A stretch of 64,000 nt of DNA from Vibrio gallaecicus (GTDB lineage: Bacteria > Pseudomonadota > Gammaproteobacteria > Enterobacterales > Vibrionaceae), in assembly GCF_024347495.1 (NCBI RefSeq), contig NZ_AP025491.1:1116001-1180000 (forward strand), in the 5' to 3' direction. A program made the translations under genes and the position numbers. The notes below the pieces were generated by a model that was given only the letters and a program-made list of their open reading frames with translations, did not search any database and had not been told where the DNA came from. Below are positions 19,052 to 28,080 of this stretch, piece by piece; position 1 is the stretch's first letter; every line of letters starts with the position of its first letter.

Positions 19052-20725
19052 ATGGCAGTAATCCAAACGAAAATTAAGCCAACCTCACCTCTGTTTTTGA
19101 AGAATCAGCAGTCAATGGAAACGCTGGTCAGTGAACTGCAATCCAATATAAGCAAAATAAAACAGGGCGGTGGAGAAACCGCTATCGCACGCCAGAAAAG
19201 CAAAGGAAAACTCCCCGTCAGGCAGCGCATTGAGAGTCTCATTGATGAAGGTAATGATTTCCTCGAAATTGGGCAATTTGCAGCATGGGAGGTCTATGAA
19301 GAAGAGGTTCCTTGTGCTGGTGTCGTAGCGGGAATCGGTAAGATCCACGGCATTGATTGCATGATCATCGCCAATGATCCGTCGGTCAAAGGGGGAACGT
19401 ATTACCCGCTTACAGTGAAAAAGCATTTAAGAGCACAAAGTATTGCAAAGAAATGTCACCTACCCTGTTTGTATCTGGTTGATTCTGGTGGTGCAAACCT
19501 TCCCCACCAAGCAGAGGTCTTTCCTGATAAAGAGCATTTCGGTCGAATTTTCTATAACCAAGCTCGTATGTCAGCGCAAGGCATTCCACAAATTGCCATT
19601 GTTTTAGGCCTTTGTACCGCGGGTGGTGCTTACATTCCTGCCATGGCTGACGTATCCATTATCGTCAAGCAGCAAGGGACCATCTTTCTTGCGGGTCCAC
19701 CTTTAGTTAAAGCGGCGACCGGTGAAGTGGTGACAGGAGAAGAACTGGGAGGTGCAGATGTTCATTGCAAAAAATCTGGTGTAGCTGACTATTATGCCGA
19801 AGATGAAAAACACGCTCTAGAGCTAGCTAGACAAGCCATAAAAAGCGCCAACATAGATCATTCTAGTGGCCGTAATGAAATCAATAACCAAAGTACAAAT
19901 TCAACGGCCCAATCATCAATAGACCAGTCACCAATAGCTCAGTCATCAACAGTGCAATCTCCCATCTACAACCCAGAAGAAATGTATGGCATCGTCAATT
20001 CCGATCTGAGGTTGTCTTTCGACATCAGAGAACTTATCGCAAGAATTGTAGATGGCTCTGAATTTGATGAATTCAAAGCTCTCTATGGAAAAACCTTAGT
20101 GTGTGGCTTTGCTCACTTACATGGAAACCCAATAGGTATTGTGGCGAACAACGGCATCCTATTTTCTGAATCTTCTCAAAAAGGCGCACATTTCATTGAG
20201 CTTTGCGCCATGAGAAAAATCCCCCTCCTCTTCTTGCAAAATGTCACAGGCTTTATGGTTGGAAAAAAGTACGAAGAGGAAGGCATAGCCAAACATGGTG
20301 CAAAATTAGTGATGGCGGTAGCGTGTGCAGATGTCCCTAAATTCACGGTTGTGGTGGGAGGATCGTATGGTGCTGGAAATTATGGAATGTGTGGAAGAGC
20401 CTATGACCCGACAATGATGTGGATGTGGCCAAATGCGAGAATATCAGTCATGGGCGGACCTCAAGCTGCAGGAGTGATGGCGCAAGTACAGCGAGACATA
20501 AAAGCCCGCAAAAATGAAGAATGGACCGAGCAGCAAGAAGCAGATTTCAAGCAACCTATTCTTGACCAGTATGACACTCAAGGTAGCCCTTATTATGCCA
20601 GTGCAAGATTATGGGATGATGGCATTATTGACCCGAAAGAAACCCGTGACATTGTAGGAAAAGCCCTAAATTCAGCGTTAAGAGCACCAATTTCAGACAG
20701 TAAGTTTGGTATTTTCCGAATGTAG
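19052..20725 (+). CDS. liuB: Methylcrotonoyl-CoA carboxylase, carboxyltransferase subunit, with QS repeat insert
   Basis: 557 residues from the ATG at 19052, which has GGAGGAG upstream; an earlier start at 19001 has no ribosome site. Both carboxyltransferase halves are present, with acyl-CoA-site motifs [31 protein letters not shown] and [11 protein letters not shown]. It transfers carboxyl from biotin to 3-methylcrotonyl-CoA and normally needs the biotin-bearing LiuD. No liuD is in the operon. Residues about 287-306 are four copies of a QS(S/P)xx pentapeptide between the two halves, an in-frame repeat expansion. Confidence 0.94.
   Translation: MAVIQTKIKPTSPLFLKNQQSMETLVSELQSNISKIKQGGGETAIARQKSKGKLPVRQRIESLIDEGNDFLEIGQFAAWEVYEEEVPCAGVVAGIGKIHGIDCMIIANDPSVKGGTYYPLTVKKHLRAQSIAKKCHLPCLYLVDSGGANLPHQAEVFPDKEHFGRIFYNQARMSAQGIPQIAIVLGLCTAGGAYIPAMADVSIIVKQQGTIFLAGPPLVKAATGEVVTGEELGGADVHCKKSGVADYYAEDEKHALELARQAIKSANIDHSSGRNEINNQSTNSTAQSSIDQSPIAQSSTVQSPIYNPEEMYGIVNSDLRLSFDIRELIARIVDGSEFDEFKALYGKTLVCGFAHLHGNPIGIVANNGILFSESSQKGAHFIELCAMRKIPLLFLQNVTGFMVGKKYEEEGIAKHGAKLVMAVACADVPKFTVVVGGSYGAGNYGMCGRAYDPTMMWMWPNARISVMGGPQAAGVMAQVQRDIKARKNEEWTEQQEADFKQPILDQYDTQGSPYYASARLWDDGIIDPKETRDIVGKALNSALRAPISDSKFGIFRM
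19910..19969 (+). repeat. 15-bp coding tandem repeat inside liuB
   Basis: Four in-phase 15-bp units encode [15 protein letters not shown] and QSPIY. The first two units are CAATCATCAATAGAC and CAGTCACCAATAGCT. They lie in the linker between carboxyltransferase halves, where variation is tolerable. Confidence 0.85.
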
Positions 20726-20772
20726 CTGTCCCGAATGTGGCTTTTTTAATGTAGTTTTTCTAATCCAGCTTT
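20716..20772. repeat. Imperfect tandem repeat across the liuB stop and liuB-liuC gap
   Basis: Degenerate units of about 14-17 bp: CCGAATGTAGCTGT, CCCGAATGTGGCTTTT, TTAATGTAGTTTTTC and a weaker fourth. The first copy contains the liuB stop codon. This may represent duplication of the gene end. Confidence 0.55.
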
Positions 20773-20815
20773 ACGAATTCATATTTTGTATATGGCTCAG
20801 CTCAGAGGGATGGCT

Positions 20816-21730
20816 ATGGACAGCAAATCAAACACATCTGGACACGTGATTTGTGATATCAACCACCAAGGTGTGGCGCTGCTCTCTATTAATCGCCCTG
20901 AGAAGCATAATGCGTTTAATGCTCAAATTATTCAGGGATTACTCAGCCACCTCTCCAACCTCGAAAAGAACCCGAAAGTTCGCTGTTTAATTTTACAAGG
21001 TACGGGCAAACATTTTTCTGCTGGGGCTGATTTAAGTTGGATGAAATCCATGGCAAGTAAAAGCCGAAGCGACAACCAAGATGATGCAGCTTCGCTCGCG
21101 CAGTTGATGAGCCACTTAGATACCTTTCCCCACCCAACCCTTGTGCGAGTGCAAGGGTTTGCGCTAGGAGGAGCGCTCGGGCTGATTTGTTGCTGCGACT
21201 TTGCGATTGCCCTTTACGACGCACAATTTGGACTAAGTGAAGTCAAAATTGGGCTAGTCCCTGCCACTATCGCCCCGTATGTGTGTCGTGCAATTGGGAC
21301 TCGCCAAGCAAGGCGTTACATGCTCACCGCAGAGCGTTTTAATGCCGACACAGCGCAGCATATTGGATTAATCCATAGTGTCGCGCATGAAAATGAAATA
21401 GAGGATTTAACCAATCGCTTCATCGCCAGTGTTCTATTGAATAGCCCTGACGCACTTTCAAAAACCAAAGCCCTTTGTTTACACTGTGATGCTTCGCCTA
21501 TTGAAGCAGAACTGATTGATTACACCAGCCAGCTTATCGCAGAGGTTCGAGTTTCTCAGCAAGGTCAAGAAGGACTTAATGCCTTTTTTGATAAACGGAA
21601 GCCTAGTTGGGCGGATGAGTCTTTTTCTTCTGAGCAGCCTTCTGCCGAATCTTCTAATGCAACATTCGAAAATCAAACAGGCAAGGTCGGCTTTAAGCTA
21701 GGTGATCTAGGTGAGCAAGGTGAACAATGA
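20816..21730 (+). CDS. liuC: Methylglutaconyl-CoA hydratase (enoyl-CoA hydratase family) with extended tail
   Basis: 304 residues from the ATG at 20816, preceded by AGAGGG. Crotonase-fold motifs include RPEKHNAFNAQIIQGL, oxyanion-hole FSAGADLSWM and GFALGGALGLICCCDFAIA, and SEVKIGLVPATIAPY. The product fits hydration of 3-methylglutaconyl-CoA to HMG-CoA. The last 40 or so residues, after KRKPSW, are Ser/Glu-rich and then a Gly repeat ending LGDLGEQGEQ, beyond the normal family end. The stop overlaps the liuE ATG by 4 bp. liuD, normally between liuC and liuE, is absent. Confidence 0.88.
   Translation: MDSKSNTSGHVICDINHQGVALLSINRPEKHNAFNAQIIQGLLSHLSNLEKNPKVRCLILQGTGKHFSAGADLSWMKSMASKSRSDNQDDAASLAQLMSHLDTFPHPTLVRVQGFALGGALGLICCCDFAIALYDAQFGLSEVKIGLVPATIAPYVCRAIGTRQARRYMLTAERFNADTAQHIGLIHSVAHENEIEDLTNRFIASVLLNSPDALSKTKALCLHCDASPIEAELIDYTSQLIAEVRVSQQGQEGLNAFFDKRKPSWADESFSSEQPSAESSNATFENQTGKVGFKLGDLGEQGEQ
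21698..21724 (+). repeat. 9-bp repeat carrying Shine-Dalgarno-like AGGTGA at the liuC/liuE junction
   Basis: Three units, CTAGGTGAT, CTAGGTGAG and CAAGGTGAA, encode the liuC C-terminus and end 2 bp before the liuE ATG. Each contains AGGTGA, so the repeat supplies and multiplies the liuE ribosome site. Confidence 0.75.
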
Positions 21731-22674
21731 AAGCATCTCTACGGCACAGCCCCTTATCCCACTCATCAATGCCGAATAAGGTCACCATTGTTGAAATGGG
21801 GGCTCGTGATGGGTTGCAGAATGAAACCTTGGTCAGCACCGATGCAAAAATAGAATTGATCAATCAGCTTTCTGAAACGGGTCTTACGCATATTGAATCA
21901 GGATCATTTGTCTCCCCAAAATGGGTACCACAAATGGCAGATTCAGATTTAGTATTTAAGAACATAAAGCAACAGCCAAACATCATCTATTCTGCCCTAA
22001 CCCCTAATCTGCAAGGTTTCGAAAAAGCACTTCAGGCTGGAGTAAAACAAGTGGCTATTTTCACTTCGGCATCGGAAGGCTTTAGCCATAAAAACATCAA
22101 CTGCTCCATTGCTGACAGCATTAAGCGGTTTGAACCTGTGTTATCCGCTGCTCGTAAGCAAAACATTCCAGTAAGGGGCTATTTATCTTGTGTGATTGAT
22201 TGCCCCTATGACGGTAGCACTTCTGCCGATCAAGTCGCTCACCTAGCACAAGTACTGATTGATTTAGGGTGCTATGAAGTCTCTCTGGGCGACACAATTG
22301 GGACTGGGACACCAATAAGAGTCGCCCACATGCTTGAAGCCGTGCAAAATAAAGTCAGCACAGAACAAATTGCGGTTCACTTTCATGATACTTGGGGACA
22401 AGCGCTCGCCAATATACATCAAGCTTTGGCTATGGGAATAAACGTAGTCGATAGTAGTGTTGCAGGACTTGGAGGGTGCCCTTACGCTTTAGGTGCCAGC
22501 GGTAACGTTGCGACGGAAGATGTACTCTATTTATGCCAAGGGCTTAGAATTGAAACCGGGGTCAGCTTAACGAAAGTCGCGCAATCTGGCTGGGATATCT
22601 GCCGGGCTTTAAACAAACAACCAAGTTCAAAAGTATCACTAGCATTAATGAATAAAGCACTCATAGCTAAATAA
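21727..22674 (+). CDS. liuE: Hydroxymethylglutaryl-CoA lyase
   Basis: 315 residues. VTIVEMGARDGLQNE holds the metal/substrate Arg-Asp pair, HFHDTWGQALAN the metal His residues, and GLGGCPYALGASGNVATEDV the signature loop with the catalytic Cys. It cleaves HMG-CoA to acetyl-CoA and acetoacetate, ending leucine degradation. The chosen start overlaps liuC by ATGA and has AAGGTGA upstream; it adds about 14 residues before the conserved region, and an ATG at 21769 is the alternative. No terminator is obvious after it. Confidence 0.95.
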   Translation: MKASLRHSPLSHSSMPNKVTIVEMGARDGLQNETLVSTDAKIELINQLSETGLTHIESGSFVSPKWVPQMADSDLVFKNIKQQPNIIYSALTPNLQGFEKALQAGVKQVAIFTSASEGFSHKNINCSIADSIKRFEPVLSAARKQNIPVRGYLSCVIDCPYDGSTSADQVAHLAQVLIDLGCYEVSLGDTIGTGTPIRVAHMLEAVQNKVSTEQIAVHFHDTWGQALANIHQALAMGINVVDSSVAGLGGCPYALGASGNVATEDVLYLCQGLRIETGVSLTKVAQSGWDICRALNKQPSSKVSLALMNKALIAK

Positions 22675-22877
22675 CGAAGAAGCGAAAAACCGCCAACAAA
22701 GTAAACTAACAAACAAATAAATAAAGCCCGCACATAAATAAAAATAATACTCTTATTGACTAAATAGGTATTCCACATCAACAAAATAGAAACTAATACA
22801 AGTTTGCACTTTTACCGCGCTGGTGAATGATTTAGCATTGTTGCGAATAATTCTAATTACTAAGAAGAATACAAACG

Positions 22878-23336
22878 ATGAGACTTTTTTTCCTGATAGT
22901 AACCATGATTCTTTCCGCTCCAACGTTTGCTGAAACCAAAGTCATTGAACAAGTGATGGACATGAACGTTGAGAACATCGATAAGATGTATCAGTTCATT
23001 CCAGATTACGTAGAAATACAGCCAGGCGATAAAGTACTGTTTAAAGGGACTGTGGGTTCTCACACTGCGCATAGCATTCAAGGAATGCTACCAGACGGAG
23101 CAAAACCTATTATGATTTCGGGTTCAAATGCTCAGGAAGTCAGCTTTGATAAGCCAGGAGTTTATGGCATAAAATGCAAAGTGCACCATCGACATGGCAT
23201 GGTCGCCTTGGTGGTTGTGGGAGATCCAAGCGTAAACATAGTTGAAGCTCGTGCTGCGGCAAAGAAACGCGTAAGCCGTCGCTCACAACAGAAAATGCAA
23301 GATCTTCTTGATAAAGCAGAAGCGACAATTCAATAA
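22878..23336 (+). CDS. Pseudoazurin, periplasmic type-1 copper protein
   Basis: 152 residues with a signal peptide ending TFAE at about residue 19. Type-1 copper ligands appear as His in VGSHTAHSIQGMLPDG and the Cys-x2-His-x4-Met set in YGIKCKVHHRHGMVALVV. The spacing is that of pseudoazurins. A basic, coiled tail follows (AAAKKRVSRRSQQKMQDLLDKA). It carries single electrons in the periplasm. It converges on the iodate-reductase-like operon behind a shared terminator, so it is a plausible, unproven redox partner of that enzyme or its peroxidases. Confidence 0.88.
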   Translation: MRLFFLIVTMILSAPTFAETKVIEQVMDMNVENIDKMYQFIPDYVEIQPGDKVLFKGTVGSHTAHSIQGMLPDGAKPIMISGSNAQEVSFDKPGVYGIKCKVHHRHGMVALVVVGDPSVNIVEARAAAKKRVSRRSQQKMQDLLDKAEATIQ

Positions 23337-23381
23337 ATTGAGACTGAAATAAGTTGAAGTTAATACTCACTTCTTTCATAT

Positions 23382-23412
23382 AAAAAAACAGCGCATTAAG
23401 CGCTGTTTTTTT
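23382..23412. terminator. Bidirectional terminator between pseudoazurin and idrA
   Basis: The ACAGCGC/GCGCTGT stem with an ATTAA loop is flanked by seven A on the left and seven T on the right. It serves both convergent genes. Confidence 0.9.
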
Positions 23413-23484
23413 ATTGGCATTTTGGTGAAGCGTTGCCGCGTTAAATCTTGAAGAAAAGAAACGTTAAATCTTGAAAAAATAACG

Positions 23485-26175
23485 TTATACAATATTTCTA
23501 GGGGCAAACGAGAAGCCTGTAAATTGGTGTTTATATTTTGACTCACCGATTTTTTTGAGTTGAGCAACCCCCATCTTGAAGTTGTAATTGCCACTGATTT
23601 GATCAACAACTCTTGTGGTTAAAGCGTTTGCCGGGTTTTTCATGTCCATCATATTACAAAAAAGTACGCCTTTTTTCGTTGAACTACTCACAATAGCAAC
23701 CGCTTTAATTTCAACACGATCTAACTGGATGTGACCATTTTTCATCAATGAACTAAATTGAAAGTCATCGGCTTCAACACCTAAAATCGTATCTTTAAAA
23801 TTTGCGACTCGGTCTGAATACACCAATACCTCATCACCCGCTTCAATGCCGCGTTTAGCTGCATCTTCAGGGTGAATTTCAATCCAATTATCCGGCCATC
23901 GATTCTTAATGTAACTTCTGCGCTCCACATCATCGAAGCCTGACTGCCAAATCTCATTCACACGTCCATTGGAGAACCAAAGTTCATCGTCTTTTGGTGT
24001 TAACCATGAATAGAAATCACTGAATAAATCCCAAGGATGTTTTTGTAAATTGACTTTGCCTGTTTGGCTATTAAATTGCGTAAGCTGTTTACGCATAATG
24101 TTAGCCCCTTGAGGACCGTCTTGAAGCCCTTTTTTAACTAAGTCATCCCAACTCATTTCTGTGTCATGCAGGCGTTTAGTGCCAATCAATTCTTTGGTAT
24201 CGTAATTGTAGAAAACCGGACCTTGGATGCCTTCTGTACCGAATTCAGCTAATTTTTGATGCAATGTTTTGTTTTCTGCATGAGCCGCCACTTTGATCAT
24301 ATTGTAATCTTTACGGCTACCGCGGCTGAATCGAGAAGACTCTTCAGCCACATCATTAGAATTCTGCCAATCAAAGCCGTCGTAACCCATTTTTTGTGCA
24401 AGATTAGCAATGATCCACCAATCTGGTTTCGACTGCCCAGGCGCATCATTAAATTTTTGATATAAACGTAAGCGACGCTCACCATTCGCGCGCATAAAAT
24501 CTTCTTCACCCCAAGTGGCTGCGGGGAAAATAATATCGGCAAACTGTTTACCAATCGGATCACGCAAATAGATGTCTTGATTCACAACAACCATGCCACC
24601 TGAATCAGCTCTGCGTTTCAGCGTATCAATAATGTGCTGTTTATCTCGAGAGGTAACTTGATGCGGATTACCGTTTGTTAGCTCAACAAATTTATCTTTC
24701 AACCCATAGCTGCCACACATCGACTGAATCCAAGTGGTGCCAATAACATGCGCCATTCGAGTGTGACCAGAGTAAAGATAGCGATCGGTATCAATTGAAC
24801 GGCGTCTACGACCTGCCACTTTTTCAGGTGATTTATTACGAGGCAATTTACCACCAGCGACACCGCCTCTTTGGTGACCACCAAAACGTCCGATCACTCG
24901 ACCTTCTCGACCGCCCGTACCAATCACCGTTGCTAATGCTGAAATCGCATTAGTATTCCCCGTATTATTTGACCAATAGAAGCCTTTTTCGATACCTATC
25001 GATGCTTTGACTCGTTGACCATTGACAGGTTTAGAGAGCATTTCTGCTGCTTGATAAATCTTATTTACATCAATTCCAGCTATGCCTGCTGCGTATTCAG
25101 GTTCAAATTCTTTCTGTTCAAAGTTCCATGATTTGTAGCTTTCAATCCCATCAGTTTGAAACTTGCCCCACGTTGTTCTCCATTGCCATGGTGTATTACG
25201 TGTTCCTTGACCAAAGCCAGAGTCAGATTCCCACTTATTGTTTACCCAATTCTTTAACCATTCACTGTCTTCCCACTTGTTTTGTAAAATCACGCGAATG
25301 ATGGCGCCAATCACTAAGTTGTCTGAGCCGGGGTTGATATCAAGATGCAGCCCACCTTGCTTTTTCATCCAAGCAATACCCGCGGTTTCCCGTGGGTTCA
25401 ATATAACGGTTTTCATACCTCGTTGAACCGCAGGCATGATGAACTGAGTAAAAATGATAGTCTTCGTTTCGTAAGGATCAGTTCCGCAGATCATTAACGT
25501 ATCTGCAGCTCCCCAGTCCTCATAACTTGGGGCAAAGTTATCAAAGCCAGCATCACGGAAACCAGGCGTTGCAGTCACATCTGATGGCGTATCATGAAAT
25601 GAAAAATTAGCGGTATTCACGTGTCTTAATGCGTACTTAGTGATCGCGTAGGTATTCTCAATATATTGGTATGAGTATGTTTTTACGCAATAGCTATTTG
25701 AGCCGTGCGTATCAATCACATGGCGACCAACTTGCGCGGCAATATCTAATGCAAAATCCCACTCTACCGGCTGTAGCTGACCATTGATTCGTACCAGAGG
25801 TTGCTTCAATCGATCTTTAGTTGGTGTTTTAGGGTTATATACCTTTTGAGCTAAAAGCCCACCACGGATAGAAGAGTCGCCTCCTTTATTCACTACTTTT
25901 GCATCTCTATCTGCAATGATAACCACATGATGCGGCTTACCATTATGCGAGACAATATTATGCTGCTGAGGCGATACCCATGCTTGCAAAGTGCTTGTTG
26001 GAAAATCCACACCAAAGGCGTTTTGGTGAGCGAAAGCCCCACCAGATTGAGTACTTACCGGCCATCGATAGACTTTATAACCACAAGCTACAACGCAGTA
26101 ATCACAAGCTGTTGTGATTACTTCTGCATTCGCGGGAGGAAGAAGTGTATGACTTAATTGATTATACTCACTCAT
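23485..26175 (-). CDS. idrA: Iodate reductase-like molybdopterin catalytic subunit (arsenite-oxidase family)
   Basis: 896 residues, longer than the roughly 825 of arsenite oxidase AioA. Cys24, Cys27 and Cys31 (ACDYCVVACGYKVY) fit a [3Fe-4S] cluster, with Ser101/102 where a fourth Cys would lie. The family motif GRFGGHQRGG keeps Arg430 and His434, matching the AioA Arg/His pair at its arsenite site. The AioA His195 region appears as SDVTATPG, with Thr201 in place of His. It lacks its own signal and should be exported with the Rieske subunit. Gene content (Rieske plus two di-heme peroxidases) is that of idrABP1P2, so periplasmic iodate reduction is the best call. Arsenite oxidase is the alternative. 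GGGAG precedes the ATG. Confidence 0.75.
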   Translation of the reverse strand: MSEYNQLSHTLLPPANAEVITTACDYCVVACGYKVYRWPVSTQSGGAFAHQNAFGVDFPTSTLQAWVSPQQHNIVSHNGKPHHVVIIADRDAKVVNKGGDSSIRGGLLAQKVYNPKTPTKDRLKQPLVRINGQLQPVEWDFALDIAAQVGRHVIDTHGSNSYCVKTYSYQYIENTYAITKYALRHVNTANFSFHDTPSDVTATPGFRDAGFDNFAPSYEDWGAADTLMICGTDPYETKTIIFTQFIMPAVQRGMKTVILNPRETAGIAWMKKQGGLHLDINPGSDNLVIGAIIRVILQNKWEDSEWLKNWVNNKWESDSGFGQGTRNTPWQWRTTWGKFQTDGIESYKSWNFEQKEFEPEYAAGIAGIDVNKIYQAAEMLSKPVNGQRVKASIGIEKGFYWSNNTGNTNAISALATVIGTGGREGRVIGRFGGHQRGGVAGGKLPRNKSPEKVAGRRRRSIDTDRYLYSGHTRMAHVIGTTWIQSMCGSYGLKDKFVELTNGNPHQVTSRDKQHIIDTLKRRADSGGMVVVNQDIYLRDPIGKQFADIIFPAATWGEEDFMRANGERRLRLYQKFNDAPGQSKPDWWIIANLAQKMGYDGFDWQNSNDVAEESSRFSRGSRKDYNMIKVAAHAENKTLHQKLAEFGTEGIQGPVFYNYDTKELIGTKRLHDTEMSWDDLVKKGLQDGPQGANIMRKQLTQFNSQTGKVNLQKHPWDLFSDFYSWLTPKDDELWFSNGRVNEIWQSGFDDVERRSYIKNRWPDNWIEIHPEDAAKRGIEAGDEVLVYSDRVANFKDTILGVEADDFQFSSLMKNGHIQLDRVEIKAVAIVSSSTKKGVLFCNMMDMKNPANALTTRVVDQISGNYNFKMGVAQLKKIGESKYKHQFTGFSFAPRNIV

Positions 26176-26176
26176 T

Positions 26177-26917
26177 CTATGACTCCCAGCTCTTAAAGTT
26201 TGCTAGTTCGTTAAAGCCAGCTTTTTCTTTTGCCTGATCCGCATCTTTAGCCAGCTCTGTATCTTGAACTTCATCCAGTCCTTCAATATTTTCAATTCGC
26301 CCGAAGATTAGCCCCATAACACCAACGGCATAAATGTCGTCACCTTCGAGTTCCAGTAGAACTTGTGGCAAGCTTTCGAAGGCTTGACCAGAAACGATGA
26401 TCCCATGCCTTCGTATGTCGAAGGTCGACAAATGATAAGGGCATTGCCCCACAACACGGTGTTCATCTATTGCCTTATAGTTACCGGTTAACGGCCCGCC
26501 TTGATGAGTACACATCATTGAAAACGCGACCACATCCCTTTGTTCACCAATACCACCACCGCAGGCAATATCCGTTTTTGTCAGCATAGCGATAGAGTTA
26601 GGACCATTATCAGGATATTGAAAATACACCGCTTCATGGTTAATTAACTGACTCATTTTTGCAATTTTTTTACGAGGATAGCCCGCCACTCTTCCGTGAG
26701 CCTCTTGCTGTTGCTCAGTACCCGCAAACAAAGTGATAGGTACCAAAGAAATGGCTGTCGCAGCGCCTGAATAAAGTAGAAAGTCACGACGAGAAAGCAT
26801 GCACTTAGCATGACCTTTATCTGATTTTTCACCTGTAACCGATAAAGGCTCTGGTGATGTTTGAAATATTTGTGAGTTATGAATAGCCAAACTAGAGGCA
26901 TTGGATTTTATCGACAT
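26177..26917 (-). CDS. idrB: Iodate reductase-like Rieske subunit
   Basis: 246 residues. A Tat signal, SRRDFLLYSGAATAISL, lies at about residues 43-60 after an unusually long N-terminal stretch. The [2Fe-2S] ligands are Cys/His of CTHQGG and CPYH. The disulfide cysteines of high-potential Rieske proteins are missing after CTH, as in some AioB proteins. It should carry the folded molybdenum subunit across the membrane and relay electrons to it. Its ATG overlaps the upstream peroxidase stop by one base (TAATG) and its stop is 1 bp from idrA. Confidence 0.78.
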   Translation of the reverse strand: MSIKSNASSLAIHNSQIFQTSPEPLSVTGEKSDKGHAKCMLSRRDFLLYSGAATAISLVPITLFAGTEQQQEAHGRVAGYPRKKIAKMSQLINHEAVYFQYPDNGPNSIAMLTKTDIACGGGIGEQRDVVAFSMMCTHQGGPLTGNYKAIDEHRVVGQCPYHLSTFDIRRHGIIVSGQAFESLPQVLLELEGDDIYAVGVMGLIFGRIENIEGLDEVQDTELAKDADQAKEKAGFNELANFKSWES

Positions 26918-28080
26918 TATTTTCTTGCCTCTAGGATCTGTTCTTTTGTATACATCGCTTCGTAAGGCGGAAGTTCAGGCTCTTCAATTGATATCTGTTC
27001 CCCAGAGAAGGCTTCGACAAAGCTAAGCAAATCTTGTTTCTCTTGGTCATTCAAGCCTAATGGTACGATTAAAGGTGACTTGGTTTGCGGAAAACCAGTT
27101 GAACGACCATCACTTGCGATGCCGCCACGGTTGTAAAAATCAATCACATCACTGAGCGTAGGGATCGCACCATTGTGCATGTAGGGCGCGGTATATTTTG
27201 TATATCGGATGCTTGGCGTTCTGAATTTCCCAAGCATTTCTTTGCGCTTCGCTCTGAAATACGCGCCTGGGTCAGCCTTAGTTTCTCGGTACATTTTTTC
27301 CGTTACGCCTTTTGAATAAAGCTCGAAGCGGAAGGTAATTTGCGCCAACTCATCGTCTTCCCACCATAAACTTGGTGGTACGCCAATGTTGTAAAACTTT
27401 TGGTCAGACGCGAGAGGTCCATTATGGCAAGCCAAACAATTGGCTTTGCCTTCGAACAATCGCTTACCTCGAATTTGTTGCTTGGTTAGTGCTGAACGGT
27501 CGCCTCGTAAGTATTGATCAATCGGTGTGTCTGTTTGCACTAATGTGCGTTCAAAGGCTGAAATTGCACGCCAAGCATTATGAATTTTCGGTGTGTCATC
27601 ACCAAAGACCTGTTTAAATCGCTTAACGTATTCGGGTACTAGCGCTAAGCGGGCTTCCATGATGTCATCTTCACCATTACCAGCTACGGCACCTTTCGCA
27701 GCGTCTTTCGCTTGAGTTTCTAATGACATCGCGCTGCCCGCCCAAAAAAATTTATCGTAATACGCAGCATTAATAATGGTTTGGCTATTTCGCCAGTGAA
27801 CGGTACCGGGATACCCCATAGACAAATCGTCAGGAAACCCCCAACCTTGAGTTTGAATATGACAGCCAGAACATGGGCTGCTAGTGTCACCGCTCAATCT
27901 CCCGTCATAAAACAGAATCTTTCCTAATTCGATTTTCTCTGGCGTTTGTTTGTTATCTAACGGGATTGGCACTTCCCCTAGTGGGGCTAAACTGTGTCCT
28001 GCATTCGCGAAAAATGGGAAGAACGCGCCCAAAAATAAAATTACAGTCAACGATAAACAGGTAGAGTTAATTCTTAGCAT
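26917..28080 (-). CDS. idrP1: Di-heme cytochrome c peroxidase-like protein of the iodate reductase operon
   Basis: 387 residues from the ATG at 28080, which follows AGAGGA; an upstream start at 28116 is possible. A signal peptide covers about 1-28. Two heme c motifs are visible: CSGCH (about 70-74) and CLACH (about 215-219), with YTAPYMHNGAIPTL near the C-terminus. CCP/MauG-type proteins reduce peroxide. In iodate reducers the IdrP proteins are proposed to remove H2O2 or process hypoiodous intermediates. The start overlaps the preceding peroxidase gene by about 14 bp. P1/P2 naming is arbitrary. Confidence 0.75.
   Translation of the reverse strand: MLRINSTCLSLTVILFLGAFFPFFANAGHSLAPLGEVPIPLDNKQTPEKIELGKILFYDGRLSGDTSSPCSGCHIQTQGWGFPDDLSMGYPGTVHWRNSQTIINAAYYDKFFWAGSAMSLETQAKDAAKGAVAGNGEDDIMEARLALVPEYVKRFKQVFGDDTPKIHNAWRAISAFERTLVQTDTPIDQYLRGDRSALTKQQIRGKRLFEGKANCLACHNGPLASDQKFYNIGVPPSLWWEDDELAQITFRFELYSKGVTEKMYRETKADPGAYFRAKRKEMLGKFRTPSIRYTKYTAPYMHNGAIPTLSDVIDFYNRGGIASDGRSTGFPQTKSPLIVPLGLNDQEKQDLLSFVEAFSGEQISIEEPELPPYEAMYTKEQILEARK

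Noticed and set aside
23485..26917. Plain arsenite oxidase AioAB
   Set aside because: The subunits belong to that family, but two di-heme peroxidases in the operon, the greater length and the apparent His-to-Thr change near residue 201 fit iodate reductase better; no ars or aioXSR genes are near.
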